Notes: generated by a model not told the origin, from the letters alone. 64,000 bases of DNA from Paraburkholderia phytofirmans PsJN (GCF_000020125.1 NC_010676.1:620001-684000); one strand, 5' to 3'; shown: positions 1 through 8,409, counted from the first letter of the stretch. Program-made: numbers and translations.

Positions 1-1
1 G

Positions 2-535
2 CGGCCCGACACGCCGCATGCAAGTCTGCGCACGCTGATCTCGCAACAGGTGCTGACCAATCTGTTCGTAGGCATTGCCCAAGGCGCGCTCGACGAAGCG
101 CGCGCCTACGTCACGCAGAACGGCAAGGCGTGGATCTATTCCGGCGTCGACAAGGCCACCGACGATCCCTACCTGATCCAGCGTTTCGGCGAAATGCGCT
201 TGCAGGCGGTGAGCGCCGAAGCGCTGGCGACGCGTGCGGCCTGGCTGCTGGAAGATGCGTGGCAACAAGGGCCGGCGCTTACCGCGGAAACCCGCGCGCA
301 GGTTGCGCTCGCCACGTCGGAGGCGAAGATCGTCGCGCATCGCGCCGCGCTCGACGTCAGCGAAAAATTGTTCGACGCCTGTGGCGCCCGCGCGACGCAC
401 GCGCCGCTCGCGCTCGACCGTTTCTGGCGCAATGCCCGCGTGCACACGCTGCATGATCCGCTCGACTATCGTGTGCGCGACGTCGGCCGATACGCGCTCA
501 CCGGCGCGTTGCCGGAAGTTTCTTTGTACACTTGA
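2..535 (+). CDS. SfnB/DszC-like acyl-CoA dehydrogenase-fold flavin monooxygenase, C-terminal part
   Basis: Only the last ~177 residues are in the window; the frame is open from base 2. The helical C-terminal domain of the acyl-CoA dehydrogenase fold is visible, with SEKLFDACGARAT followed by the ending RNARVHTLHDPLDYRVRDVG. That ending is characteristic of the SfnB/DszC branch, FMNH2-dependent enzymes often linked to sulfur or sulfone acquisition, rather than of true beta-oxidation dehydrogenases. The substrate cannot be read from this fragment. The stop is 60 bp before the Nramp gene. The fold is sure; the monooxygenase assignment is inferred from the C-terminal motif. Confidence 0.75.
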   Translation, partial: RPDTPHASLRTLISQQVLTNLFVGIAQGALDEARAYVTQNGKAWIYSGVDKATDDPYLIQRFGEMRLQAVSAEALATRAAWLLEDAWQQGPALTAETRAQVALATSEAKIVAHRAALDVSEKLFDACGARATHAPLALDRFWRNARVHTLHDPLDYRVRDVGRYALTGALPEVSLYT

Positions 536-595
536 GGCGGTTCGCGGCAGCCGGTACGAGGCGCCGCGTTTTATCCCCTTCAAGAGATTTCCGGA

Positions 596-1924
596 TTGCA
601 GTTCAAACTACCGACCACCGCAACGGCGCCGTTTTGCCCATCCGAAGTGCAAGGCTCAGTGGCGGTCTCGCCGGGCGCGCCTTTCTGGAAGAAGATCCTG
701 CAATTTGCGGGCCCCGGCCTGCTGATCTCGATCGGCTATATGGACCCGGGCAACTGGGCCACCGACATCGAAGCCGGATCGCGCTATGGCTACAGCCTGC
801 TGTTCGTCGTCATGCTGTCGAGTCTTGCGGCGATGGCGTTGCAATGCCTGAGTATGCGCCTCGGCATCGCGACCGGACGCGATCTCGCCGCGTTGTCGAG
901 AGATCGTTATTCGCCGCGTGTGGCGCGCTTTCAATGGCTGCTCGCGGAGCTTTCGATCGTGGCCTGCGATCTGGCCGAAGTGCTGGGCGGCGCGCTCGCC
1001 TTCCATCTGCTTTTCAAATGTTCGCTGACTACCGGCGTCCTGCTGACTGCGTTCGATACGCTGATCGTGCTCGGCCTGAAGGGCAAGAATTTCCGCGATC
1101 TCGAAGCAATCATGCTCGGCTTGATCGCGACCATCGGCGTGGGATACATCATCGAGCTCGCGCTGGTGCAGCCGCATTGGCCGTCGGTCGCGCAGGGGCT
1201 GATTCCGTCGTGGCAGGCTTTGAGCTCGCGCGAACCCATGTATCTGGCGATCGGCATTCTCGGCGCGACGGTCATGCCGCATAACCTCTATCTGCATTCG
1301 TCGATCGTGCAGACGCGCGCGGTGAAGCGCGACCCCGCCAGCATCCGCTCGGCGATCGGCATGTCGCGCATCGACACGATCGGCTCGCTGGTGTTCGCGC
1401 TATTGATCAACATGGCGATCCTGATCCTTGCCGCCGCGGCGTTTCATGCCACCGGCCACAATCAGGTCACCGAAATCGAAGACGCTTATAAGCTGCTCGC
1501 GCCGATCGTCGGCACCGGCTTCGCGGCGGTGTTGTTTGCGGTGACCCTGCTCGCCTCGGGACAAAGCTCGACCTTCACCGGCACCGTGGCGGGGCAGGTC
1601 ATCATGGAAGGTTTCCTGAAGCTGAAGATTCCATGCTGGCAGCGGCGCTTCATCACTCGGGCGTTGGCCTTGATCCCCGCGCTGATCGGCGTGCAGATGA
1701 TGGGCAACGGTGCGGTCGGCAAGTTGCTGGTCGCAAGCCAGGTCGTGCTGAGCCTGCAACTGCCGTTCGCGCTTTATCCGCTGATCCGCATGACCAGCGA
1801 CCGTGCGTTGATGGGTGAATTCGCCAACACGCTGCTGACGCGGTTCGTTTCGTGGACGCTGTTCGTGGTGATCAGCGCGGCGAACCTGTGGCTGGTGGTG
1901 CAGACGGTGGGCATCGCCGGCTGA
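596..1924 (+). CDS. mntH: Nramp-family divalent metal (Mn2+/Fe2+) transporter MntH
   Basis: Inner-membrane, proton-coupled importer of Mn2+ and Fe2+. The Nramp signatures are present: DPGN at residues ~50-53 in TM1 and MPH at ~227-229 in TM6, the metal-coordinating segments, plus the conserved loop GQSSTFTGTVAGQ. Length (442 aa) and about eleven hydrophobic segments fit the family. The start used is TTG at 596; an in-frame GTG near 659 would remove a poorly conserved 21-residue leader, so the true start is uncertain. No MntR or Fur site was recognised upstream. A bidirectional terminator follows. Confidence 0.9.
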   Translation: MQFKLPTTATAPFCPSEVQGSVAVSPGAPFWKKILQFAGPGLLISIGYMDPGNWATDIEAGSRYGYSLLFVVMLSSLAAMALQCLSMRLGIATGRDLAALSRDRYSPRVARFQWLLAELSIVACDLAEVLGGALAFHLLFKCSLTTGVLLTAFDTLIVLGLKGKNFRDLEAIMLGLIATIGVGYIIELALVQPHWPSVAQGLIPSWQALSSREPMYLAIGILGATVMPHNLYLHSSIVQTRAVKRDPASIRSAIGMSRIDTIGSLVFALLINMAILILAAAAFHATGHNQVTEIEDAYKLLAPIVGTGFAAVLFAVTLLASGQSSTFTGTVAGQVIMEGFLKLKIPCWQRRFITRALALIPALIGVQMMGNGAVGKLLVASQVVLSLQLPFALYPLIRMTSDRALMGEFANTLLTRFVSWTLFVVISAANLWLVVQTVGIAG

Positions 1925-1976
1925 TGTTGCTTCGCGCCGTTTGCCTTATGCAGGCGACGGCGCGATGAGACGAAAA

Positions 1977-2000
1977 AAAGTCCGCTCGGAGGCGGACTTT
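1977..2000. terminator. bidirectional rho-independent terminator between mntH and flhC
   Basis: A perfect 9-bp stem (AAAGTCCGC pairing with GCGGACTTT) encloses a 6-base loop. An A-run lies on the left, giving a U-run on the reverse strand, and TTT closes the right arm. It sits between two convergent genes and can serve both. Confidence 0.75.
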
Positions 2001-2062
2001 CCAATCAAGGCTTCGGTTCGAATCGGGCTGGACCTGCCCTCATCGAGTTAGCGGCGCTCCGT

Positions 2063-2641
2063 TCAGGCAGCTTGCGCGATCTGTGCTGCTTCGAGCGCTT
2101 CCTGGCGGGCGGCCGCGGCTTTCTTGGTCTTGCCGGCACGCGACGGCGGCTGGCAGGCGCCACACACCACGTTGTGCTGCAGATCGTGTTTGTGCGCCAC
2201 GAACTTGCCGGTGCAACGGCAGCATTTGGTCAATTGCAGGATGTCGGCGTCGAAGAAACGCACTAGCGTCCACGCACGCGTCAAGTCCAGCACGGGTTCG
2301 GTTTCGCTGTGCTGGCAATGTTCTAGATACAGCCGATACCCTTTGGTCAGCGCGTCCAGATGCGAGCAGCGCGCTTCGTTCTTCAGAAACAGGTACGTGT
2401 TGTAGAACAGCGACGCGTGGATGTTCGCGAGCCACGTCATGTACCAGTCCGCCGAAAACGGCAGCATTCCCTTGGGCGGCGACACGCCCTTGACCTCGCG
2501 ATACAGGCGGATCATGCGGTCGCGCGAGAGCGTCAATTCACTCTCGAGCACTTGCATGCGTGCGCCCAGTTCGATCAGTGCAATGGCGCGGAATACTTCC
2601 TGTGCGTCTTCCGTCAGGCTACGCTTGAGCATCGCAGTCAC
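2063..2641 (-). CDS. flhC: flagellar master regulator subunit FlhC
   Basis: Subunit of the FlhD4C2 activator that switches on class II flagellar promoters together with sigma-70. The protein is 192 aa, the normal size. The zinc site is visible as C140-x2-C143 and C160-x2-C163 around TGKFVAHKHDLQHNVV, with the family block FSADWYMTWLANIHASLFYNTYLF upstream. It starts 5 bp after the flhD stop, so the two are co-transcribed. The tail is Ala/Lys rich. No motAB or che genes follow, unlike the usual Burkholderia arrangement, so this may be a detached or second copy. Confidence 0.95.
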   Translation of the reverse strand: MTAMLKRSLTEDAQEVFRAIALIELGARMQVLESELTLSRDRMIRLYREVKGVSPPKGMLPFSADWYMTWLANIHASLFYNTYLFLKNEARCSHLDALTKGYRLYLEHCQHSETEPVLDLTRAWTLVRFFDADILQLTKCCRCTGKFVAHKHDLQHNVVCGACQPPSRAGKTKKAAAARQEALEAAQIAQAA

Positions 2642-2646
2642 CTCGA

Positions 2647-2967
2647 TTAAGCGAACTGTTCAGCCGGCTGGCCTGCAAGCAGGATCGCCGCGTGAGTCGG
2701 TGCCACTGCGGTGTGCTTCGTCGTTTGCGTCAACGCCGACAACATCGAGTGATCGTTGAAGCGGAAGAAGCACAAAAGCTGATCGGAAGCGGCCAGCTTG
2801 ACGATCTGCGCGAGCGACAGCCCGGCAAGCAAATCAGCCAGTTCCGACGACAGTCCCAGCCGGAACATGCCGACCGGTTTGTCCTCACGCAACATACGTT
2901 GCGCAAGCATGATGTAAGACAAGTTAATCTCGCGGATAGAATCCAGCGTCTCGCTGCTACGGTCCAT
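2647..2967 (-). CDS. flhD: flagellar master regulator subunit FlhD
   Basis: Partner of FlhC in the FlhD4C2 class I transcription activator of flagellar genes. The 106-aa protein has the FlhD core ([16 protein letters not shown], then [19 protein letters not shown] and LLCFFRFND). It is the first gene of the flhDC operon, with 532 bp of noncoding, comparatively AT-rich DNA upstream, where global regulators would be expected to act. No binding site could be assigned. Confidence 0.95.
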   Translation of the reverse strand: MDRSSETLDSIREINLSYIMLAQRMLREDKPVGMFRLGLSSELADLLAGLSLAQIVKLAASDQLLCFFRFNDHSMLSALTQTTKHTAVAPTHAAILLAGQPAEQFA

Positions 2968-3500
2968 TTCTGTTTTTTCCGAAGCCCCGAATTACTATGT
3001 CGGCTTTTTTTGCCGTTATGTCTTTTGTGCCTCGCCGGAAACGTTGTCCTCCGGCTACGGGTCACCGCCTGATACAGACAGCGACCTTTTGATACATCGC
3101 GTTACATTTCGTAACAGCTTGGGACGAATTGTATGAAGGGTAAAACAAGAAATCAATCCCTTCTCAAAAAAATATCTCAAAAAGATACATCAAATTTCGG
3201 TAACTCTTTCACGGTGCTGTAATAGATGATGCGACGTGGATTTTCCGCTATCAGAGGCGTTTGTCTGATCCATGGAAACCCTTGTATCACAGGCGTTTCG
3301 CTGGTTTGTCTGAGGAAATCAAGCAGGCCGGTTGCGAATCGGTAATTCCCGCTCGACTCAGAAAGGAAACAGAAAGCGAGCACGATATAGCGTAATAAAT
3401 ACCGTTATAAAGCGCTGCAATGGGGACACAGCAGAGATGTAACAGGTTGGTGCGGCCCCGGTTACAAACCGGGCCGCATTTGTAACGTCGTACGTAACAT
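2968..3500. other. 533-bp noncoding region between flhD and the YeeE/YedE gene
   Basis: No convincing gene; the short reverse ORFs here lack family motifs and ribosome-binding sites. The flhDC promoter should lie in the AT-rich part (~3000-3250). A GC-rich hairpin at ~3451-3478 (TGCGGCC... paired with ...GGCCGCA, one bulged C) lies just after the stop of the downstream reverse gene and probably ends its transcript. Confidence 0.5.
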
Positions 3501-4724
3501 CTAGCAGCCGGTGGACCGAACGCGTTCGACTTCGAGACCGAAGGCTGGACGCAAGCGCGTGCCCAGTACGTTTCCGGCGAAAGCAGCGGCCAGCCACAGC
3601 CAGCCGTGCAAGCTGCCTGACACGATGCCGCTGAAGTAGGCGCCGATGTTACAACCGTAGGCGAGGCGCGCTCCATAGCCCAGCATCAAGCCGCCGACCA
3701 CCGCCGCGATCAGCGAGCGGGCAGGCACTTTCCACACGGGCGCGTAACGTCCGGCCAGCGCGGCGGCTGACATTGCGCCGAGGATGATGCCGATATCCAT
3801 CACCGAGGTGACGTCATGCGTAACAGGGGCGGCGAGGGAGTTCGCATTGGCGTGAGCGGCCCAATACGGCCAATCGGCCACGTCGATGCCGAGCGTGGCA
3901 AAGAGCTTGGCGCCCCAGAGCGCGAACGCGGACGTCACGCCCCACGGACGCCCCGAGAGCGCCAGTGTCGCGAAGTTGAGCAGAGTCAACGCGATCGCGC
4001 CGACGAACAGCGGCCACGGACCATGCAGCCACGGTGACGTATGCGGCTGGCGCGGCGGCTCGTTGACCAATTGGCCGTGACGGCGCCGTTCGATCAGAAC
4101 GGTGAGTGCCGCGATGGCGGCAAACACGGCCAGGTTCAGCGCGATGGCCCAGCCAGCGCCGAACACGGTCACCAGCGAGAGCGGTTTGAGCGACGGCAAT
4201 GCGGTCCAGAACGGCATGTGCGCGGTCGCCACGACCGAGCCGATAACGAACGCCGCCAGCGTGACGATCATGCGGGTGCTGCCGCCACCCACGGTGTACA
4301 ACGTGCCGGACGCACAGCCGCCGCCCAATTGCATGCCGATGCCGAACATGAAGGCCCCGACCAGTACTGACGTGCCCGCCGGCGCGACAAGTCCGACCAC
4401 CGGATGGCCGAACAGCGTGCCGGCTTGCAGTGCCGGGAAGAAGAGCAACACGCCGAGCGCGAGCATCAGCATCTGGGCGCGCAGGCCGGCGCCGCGGCCG
4501 TCGGCGATAAAAACCCGCCATGCCGAAGTGAAGCCGAACGCCGCGTGATACAGCGACATGCCGAGCAGCGCGCCGACGAGATAGAGCGCCGCCTGGCGGC
4601 CGCTGACGGTCTGCGCCAGATAAACCGCGCCGAGCGCGATCAGAACGAGCGCGGCGCCGAGCGGTTTCGGATTGATATCGAAACGGCGCGGCACGCGCGG
4701 AAGCGAAGTGGAGAGGTCGGACAT
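3501..4724 (-). CDS. YeeE/YedE family sulfur-compound (thiosulfate-type) transporter
   Basis: Polytopic inner-membrane protein of ~407 aa with about ten hydrophobic segments in two similar halves. Each half carries a conserved cysteine: QLGGGCASGTLYTVGGGS in the first and YGCNIGAYFSG near the C-terminus. These match the TsuA/YeeE thiosulfate channel, in which the cysteines line the pathway. The start at 4724 (MSDLSTS) is preferred over longer in-frame extensions because the upstream residues have no membrane or family character. It is monocistronic; no TusA-like partner adjoins it. Transported species is inference. Confidence 0.85.
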   Translation of the reverse strand: MSDLSTSLPRVPRRFDINPKPLGAALVLIALGAVYLAQTVSGRQAALYLVGALLGMSLYHAAFGFTSAWRVFIADGRGAGLRAQMLMLALGVLLFFPALQAGTLFGHPVVGLVAPAGTSVLVGAFMFGIGMQLGGGCASGTLYTVGGGSTRMIVTLAAFVIGSVVATAHMPFWTALPSLKPLSLVTVFGAGWAIALNLAVFAAIAALTVLIERRRHGQLVNEPPRQPHTSPWLHGPWPLFVGAIALTLLNFATLALSGRPWGVTSAFALWGAKLFATLGIDVADWPYWAAHANANSLAAPVTHDVTSVMDIGIILGAMSAAALAGRYAPVWKVPARSLIAAVVGGLMLGYGARLAYGCNIGAYFSGIVSGSLHGWLWLAAAFAGNVLGTRLRPAFGLEVERVRSTGC

Positions 4725-4894
4725 GTGTGAGTTGACTGACAAGCGATGGGTCGAGAGCAGCACGACGGCGGTTGGAGAACCGTTTTCGGGGCGGGTGTGG
4801 CGACATGGCAATCAAAAACGTAGCACGGATCGCGTGCTGCGGCACGGCGGTTGAACGAGGGGGCGACGGGGCGCGACGCTCTGCGTGCCAGTAT

Positions 4895-5434
4895 CTATTG
4901 GATAAACAGCGCCATTAGATCCGCGTCATGAAACACGCCGCCGACATTCAGCGCGCCGACCTCGCAGCCAAATTTGCGAAAGCCGAGCGACTCATACAGT
5001 TTCCGCGCCGCTTCGTTACGGCTGCCGACATGCAACTGGATTTGCCGCAAACCCTCCACGCGCGAGGCCCGCGCCAGCAATTCGTTGAGCAGCGCGCGAC
5101 CGACGCCGCGACCCGCCGCTTCTGGCGCGACATACATGCCGATCAGGGCGGCTTTGTGCCGCTGCTTGTCGCCTGGATTGCGGATCAGGCCAACCACGCC
5201 GATCAACGGCGATCCGGCCGATGCGTAAGCGCCGAGCAAAAAATCGCCTTGAGCCGCATGCGAGCCCTTCAGCAGCGCGTCGTGTTGCGACGGACCTTTG
5301 GCGAGCGCTTCCTCGTAACTCTGGCCAAAAGAATCCGGATGCGCCTTCAGTCCCCGCAGGCGAAGCTGGAAATAGTCGTGGCGGTCGTCGGGACCGAGTT
5401 GGCGTACGAGTACGGCGTTGTCGTTCAAGTGCAT
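4895..5434 (-). CDS. GNAT-family N-acetyltransferase
   Basis: A 179-aa acetyl-CoA-dependent transferase. Motif A appears as IGMYVAPEAAGRGVGRALLNELLARA, with the R/Q-x-x-G-x-G/A acetyl-CoA pyrophosphate loop, and motif B as LHVGSRNEAARKLYESLGF near the end. The opening VRQLGPDDRHDYFQLRLRGLKAHPDSFG resembles the group with ribosomal-protein or small-amine substrates, but the substrate cannot be told. It stands alone, upstream of the XRE regulator on the same strand with a ~75-bp gap. Confidence 0.85.
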   Translation of the reverse strand: MHLNDNAVLVRQLGPDDRHDYFQLRLRGLKAHPDSFGQSYEEALAKGPSQHDALLKGSHAAQGDFLLGAYASAGSPLIGVVGLIRNPGDKQRHKAALIGMYVAPEAAGRGVGRALLNELLARASRVEGLRQIQLHVGSRNEAARKLYESLGFRKFGCEVGALNVGGVFHDADLMALFIQ

Positions 5435-5507
5435 CTCTCCGCGTCAATCTGGCGAGTGAAAGGACATGGGCTTGGCGTGGCGGTGTGCATCGTATTCCAC
5501 CATCAGG

Positions 5508-6374
5508 CTACGGTTGGCGGGCCGCCTCGGTGCGCTGGCTCTCACCGAATTCGCGCAGTGCGGCCGCAGTTTGCTGATCGGCCGGAAAGAACGCTTCGAT
5601 GGCGAGTTCTGAAAGCGTCACGTCGACCGGTGTGCCGAAGACGGTGGTCGTGCTGAAAAACGACAGCACGCCGATCGGCGTGCGCAGCCGCAGCGGCACC
5701 GCGATCTGATTGACGCCGGCGTTGTCGTGCCCGGCCGGTTCCGCGTCCGGCGGCGCCGGATAGGCGGCCAGTTCGTCGCGCAGCGCGCTCAGTGTGCTGT
5801 CGCCGCTCACGTCGATTTGCCGCTGCAGCCGAGCCAGAATGTGTTCGCGCCAGGCGTGCCAATTGACGATCGACGCCGCGATGCCCTCCGGATGCAAGCT
5901 CAGGCGCAGCGCATTGACCGGCGGCTTCAGCAGTTCCGGACTCGCACCGGTTAGTAGAGGCATGAGCGCATTGTTCGCGGCAATGATGGTCCAGTGCCGG
6001 TCGATGGCGAGCGCCGGATAGGGCTCGTGTCCTTTCAGCACCAACTCGACGGCCTCGCGCGCGGCGGCCAACTGCGGATCCGATAGCGGACGCTCGCGGA
6101 ACAGCGGCGCATAACCGGCCGCGACCAGCAGTGCGTTGCGCGCGCGCAGCGGTACGTCGAGCCGTTCCGCAAGATGCATGACCATTTCCCGGCTCGGCAC
6201 CGCGCGACCCGATTCGACGAAGCTCAAATGCCGGGTCGAAATATCGGCTTCAGCAGCGAGCAGCAACTGGCTCATTCTTCGCCGCTGGCGCCATTCACGC
6301 AGCAGATCGCCGACCGTGCGGCTGGCCGCCGATGCATGCGACGGGACGTTTTGCGCAAGAGAGAGTGTGTTCAT
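5508..6374 (-). CDS. XRE-family transcriptional regulator with MmyB-like ligand-binding domain
   Basis: The N-terminal helix-turn-helix (LREWRQRRRMSQLLLAAEADISTRHLSFVESGRAVPSREM) covers roughly residues 20-75. It is followed by the MmyB-like domain with its typical phrases YAPLFRERPL, ALAIDRHWTIIAANNALMPLL and LRLSLHPEG. Such proteins usually repress a neighbouring redox enzyme or control themselves; no short-chain dehydrogenase is next to this one. The start at 6374 (MNTLSL) sits 33 bp from a perfect palindrome at 6407-6427, which suggests autoregulation. Confidence 0.87.
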   Translation of the reverse strand: MNTLSLAQNVPSHASAASRTVGDLLREWRQRRRMSQLLLAAEADISTRHLSFVESGRAVPSREMVMHLAERLDVPLRARNALLVAAGYAPLFRERPLSDPQLAAAREAVELVLKGHEPYPALAIDRHWTIIAANNALMPLLTGASPELLKPPVNALRLSLHPEGIAASIVNWHAWREHILARLQRQIDVSGDSTLSALRDELAAYPAPPDAEPAGHDNAGVNQIAVPLRLRTPIGVLSFFSTTTVFGTPVDVTLSELAIEAFFPADQQTAAALREFGESQRTEAARQP

Positions 6375-6406
6375 GCCACCGATGATAGCCAAACCGTGCT
6401 AGCCAT

Positions 6407-6427
6407 CCATTACCTGAGGGGTAATGG
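6407..6427. promoter_or_regulatory. palindromic candidate operator upstream of the XRE gene
   Basis: Perfect inverted repeat: CCATTACC, 5-base spacer, GGTAATGG. It lies 33 bp upstream of the XRE start codon, the right place for an autoregulatory site. The last bases overlap a second imperfect palindrome (GGGGTA-N6-TACCCC, 6418-6435) that leads into the 10-bp repeats. Its function is inferred from position. Confidence 0.5.
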
Positions 6428-6455
6428 AATACCCCGGAATACCCCGGAATACCCC
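6426..6455. repeat. three tandem copies of a 10-bp unit
   Basis: GGAATACCCC is repeated exactly three times, with a degenerate fourth copy (ACCCCGGAAA) about 15 bp later. It lies between the XRE gene and the antitoxin gene. The unit contains TACCCC, half of the flanking GGGGTA/TACCCC palindrome, so it may be an amplified operator half-site. Confidence 0.8.
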
Positions 6456-6547
6456 GACCAGGCCTACGAAACCCCGGAAACATTCCTGAGCCCAGTTGAT
6501 CCAACCTGCTGACCGCCCTGTGAAGTCGCCACAAGTGGCAATGCAAC

Positions 6548-6850
6548 TCAGGCCGCCGCCACGCCTTCCGGCACCACGTTGAGTTTGACGCCGAGCGCGC
6601 GCAGCAGCTTGAGCACCGTGTCCATACGCGGCTTGGATCCGGGCGCGAGCGTTTTGTAGAGGCTTTCGCGCCCGAGTCCGGCGTCTGCCGCAACCTTGGT
6701 GATGCCACGCGCTTTGGCGATGTCGGCGATGGCGGCAAGCAGTACGTCGGCGTCGCCGTCTTCAAGCGCTGCGTTAAGATACTCGGCAATCGCTTCCTCG
6801 CTATCGAGGTAGTCCGACGCGTCGAACCGCGCGGTTTTGATTTTGCTCAT
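6548..6850 (-). CDS. antitoxin of HI1420 type (helix-turn-helix addiction-module antidote)
   Basis: A 100-aa DNA-binding antitoxin. The family layout is clear: ARFDASDYLDSEEAIAEYLNAALEDGD at the N-terminus, then AAIADIAKARGITKVAADAGLGRESLYKTLAPGSKPRMDTVLKLLRALGVKL, a HTH with the R-E-S/G-L-Y-K signature. It neutralises the adjacent toxin and, with it, should repress their promoter. Its ATG overlaps the toxin stop by 4 bases (6847-6850), so it is translationally coupled and downstream of the toxin, the usual order of this HI1419/HI1420 family. Confidence 0.9.
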   Translation of the reverse strand: MSKIKTARFDASDYLDSEEAIAEYLNAALEDGDADVLLAAIADIAKARGITKVAADAGLGRESLYKTLAPGSKPRMDTVLKLLRALGVKLNVVPEGVAAA

Positions 6851-7152
6851 GACAGTTCCTTTCTGATTGCTGCCCACATTGCTTTGGCATGCTTGATATC
6901 GGCTGGCTGAGTGGCCTTGACGCCACCACAGAGAAGCAGATACACCATGCGCCCTTCACGCGCGAAATAAACCCGATAGCCCGGGCCGCAGTCGATGCGC
7001 ATCTCGGATACACCGTCTTCCAGCAATTTCACGTCGCCGAAATGCCCGCGTTCCGCACGCCGGATCCGCACGAGTATTTTTGCCCTCGCTCGTAAATCCG
7101 CGAGCGTTGCAAGCCATGCGTCGAATTGCTCGGTGCGGTTGACTTCATACAC
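6847..7152 (-). CDS. RelE/ParE-superfamily toxin of HI1419 type
   Basis: A 101-aa toxin with the family pattern VYEVNRTEQFDAWLATL ... RARAKILVRIRRAERGHFGDVKLL ... GVSEMRIDCGPGYRVYF ... LLLCGGVKATQ. The core RIDxGPGYRVYF strand is diagnostic. Members are predicted ribosome-dependent mRNases. A longer in-frame start at 7218 exists, but it would place the promoter and operator (7177-7205) inside the gene. The GTG at 7152 gives the usual family length and is preferred. The gene is first in a two-gene operon with its antitoxin. Confidence 0.87.
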   Translation of the reverse strand: MYEVNRTEQFDAWLATLADLRARAKILVRIRRAERGHFGDVKLLEDGVSEMRIDCGPGYRVYFAREGRMVYLLLCGGVKATQPADIKHAKAMWAAIRKELS

Positions 7153-7176
7153 AGGCGGTGAACCGATCTGCTGTGC

Positions 7177-7205
7177 AGTGTATCCTTGTGGATACGATCT
7201 TGCAA
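7177..7205 (-). promoter_or_regulatory. promoter with overlapping palindromic operator of the toxin-antitoxin operon
   Basis: On the reverse strand, -35 TTGCAA (7205-7200), a 17-base spacer and -10 TACACT (7182-7177) form a good sigma-70 promoter. A perfect palindrome GTATCC-N4-GGATAC (7180-7195) fills the spacer and reaches into the -10. Binding of the toxin-antitoxin complex there would occlude polymerase. Transcription would begin near 7170, about 18 bases before the GTG start. Confidence 0.7.
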
Positions 7206-7492
7206 GTGTAAAAACCATATTGAAAAAGGCCCCCGTGTCCGTGATTTGTCGAGTACGTCGTGTGCCGCGCGCCGGCGCCGCGCGGCTCCATTCGCCACAC
7301 GAGGTTAGCGGCTGCCAGCGCGGCTGACGACTCGGCCGGATGGCCAATCCGACGAACAACGAAACACGAGGATGCTTACCTCGCACGTAATCGACGCAGC
7401 GCGTTCGAGCCGTCAATCTTCACTCCGAGCCCGCCGCATACAACGAGTGTGCCGAGCGTAGTGCTCAGTCCTGCCAATCAAGGAGTCTGGAG
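7206..7492. other. noncoding stretch between the TA promoter and the SnoaL gene
   Basis: No gene or structured element was recognised. The region should hold the promoter of the forward SnoaL/RbsD cluster, with an AGGAG-like ribosome-binding site just before 7493. Confidence 0.4.
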
Positions 7493-7861
7493 ATGAACGC
7501 GCATACCGATCTGATCGACCGTTATTTCGACGCATGGAACGAAACCGATGGCGCGCGCCGTCGCGAGTTGATCGCCGCGACATGGAGCGCCGACGCCGAC
7601 TATCGCGACCCGCTGCTGGCGGGCGCGGGCCACGCCGGCATCGACGCGATGATCCGCGCGGTGCACGAGCGCTTCCCGCATCACACGTTTCGCCGTACTG
7701 GCCAGGTCGACGGCTTCGCCGACCGGCTGCGTTTCTCGTGGGAGCTGACCACGCCTGCGGGCGACGCGATCGTGAAGGGATCCGACTTCGGTGTGATCGA
7801 TCCGCATGGACGCTTGCAGGCCGTCACGGGCTTCCTCGACCAGGTGCCCGACGGCGTCTGA
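7493..7861 (+). CDS. SnoaL-like/NTF2-fold family protein
   Basis: A 122-aa protein of the NTF2-like cone fold. It opens LIDRYFDAWNETDGARRRELIAATWSADADYRDPL, where the tryptophans and the W-x-x-D-A-x-Y-x-D-P-L segment are typical. It continues GIDAMIRAVHERFPHHTFRRTGQVDGFADRLRFSWEL and ends in a strand pair. Members are small-molecule isomerases or hydrolases, or have no known activity, so the substrate is unknown. A clear AAGGAG site precedes the ATG. The next gene starts 27 bp after the stop. Confidence 0.8.
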   Translation: MNAHTDLIDRYFDAWNETDGARRRELIAATWSADADYRDPLLAGAGHAGIDAMIRAVHERFPHHTFRRTGQVDGFADRLRFSWELTTPAGDAIVKGSDFGVIDPHGRLQAVTGFLDQVPDGV

Positions 7862-7888
7862 CCAAAAACTTTTTGTACGGAGACGATC

Positions 7889-8239
7889 ATGCACGAGCCC
7901 GCTGCCGCCACGGCTCCTCAATCGGCCATCACGTTGGCGCGCCTGTCGGGCGCACTCGACTCGCTGTCTAGCGTGGTGGCCGGGTTCGCGCTGCTCGCCG
8001 GAGCGCGCGCGTTCATGTTCATCGCGCTGCTGGGCTGGCGCGAGCCGGTGTTGAGCGGCGCGGGTCTCGTGCTGCTGGCGGCGGTCGGCTGGTTGCGCTG
8101 GCAGTGCGGTGAAGCCGTGACCGTGCCGGCCATGCGGCGCGTTCGCCCGACCACCCGCTCCAGCAGCGCGACGTGCAGCCGCCTCGCGCCGCTCTCGACG
8201 AATGCCCGCGACGTTGCTTGCTACAATCGTCCGCTGTAA
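7889..8239 (+). CDS. small predicted membrane protein of unknown function
   Basis: A 116-aa ORF with a CGGAG ribosome-binding site and two hydrophobic stretches: SSVVAGFALLAGARAFMFIALLGW and GAGLVLLAAVGWLRW. The C-terminal ~35 residues (RRVRPTTRSSSATCSRLAPLSTNARD) look non-conserved, so the real end may differ. It lies between the SnoaL and RbsD/FucU genes on the same strand and may be co-transcribed. No family was recognised. Confidence 0.45.
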   Translation: MHEPAAATAPQSAITLARLSGALDSLSSVVAGFALLAGARAFMFIALLGWREPVLSGAGLVLLAAVGWLRWQCGEAVTVPAMRRVRPTTRSSSATCSRLAPLSTNARDVACYNRPL

Positions 8240-8409
8240 TGCGATTCGTCGCGCGGACACGCGTTCGCCGAGCCGGGCGCCCGCTGCTTCGGCCCGACCC
8301 GAGCGCGGGCATGAGCCGGTCGGTTCGCGTGACCGCCCGCTTCGCGCGAACCGATAACCCACGTCCAAACCTCGGCGGTCAACCGCCAACCGGACCACAA
8401 GGAGACACC

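Noticed and set aside
3177..3383. 68-codon reverse frame upstream of flhD
   Set aside because: No ribosome-binding site, no family resemblance, overlaps the expected promoter region.
7153..7218. Longer toxin start at 7218
   Set aside because: It would put the promoter -10/-35 and operator inside the coding sequence; family length supports the GTG at 7152.
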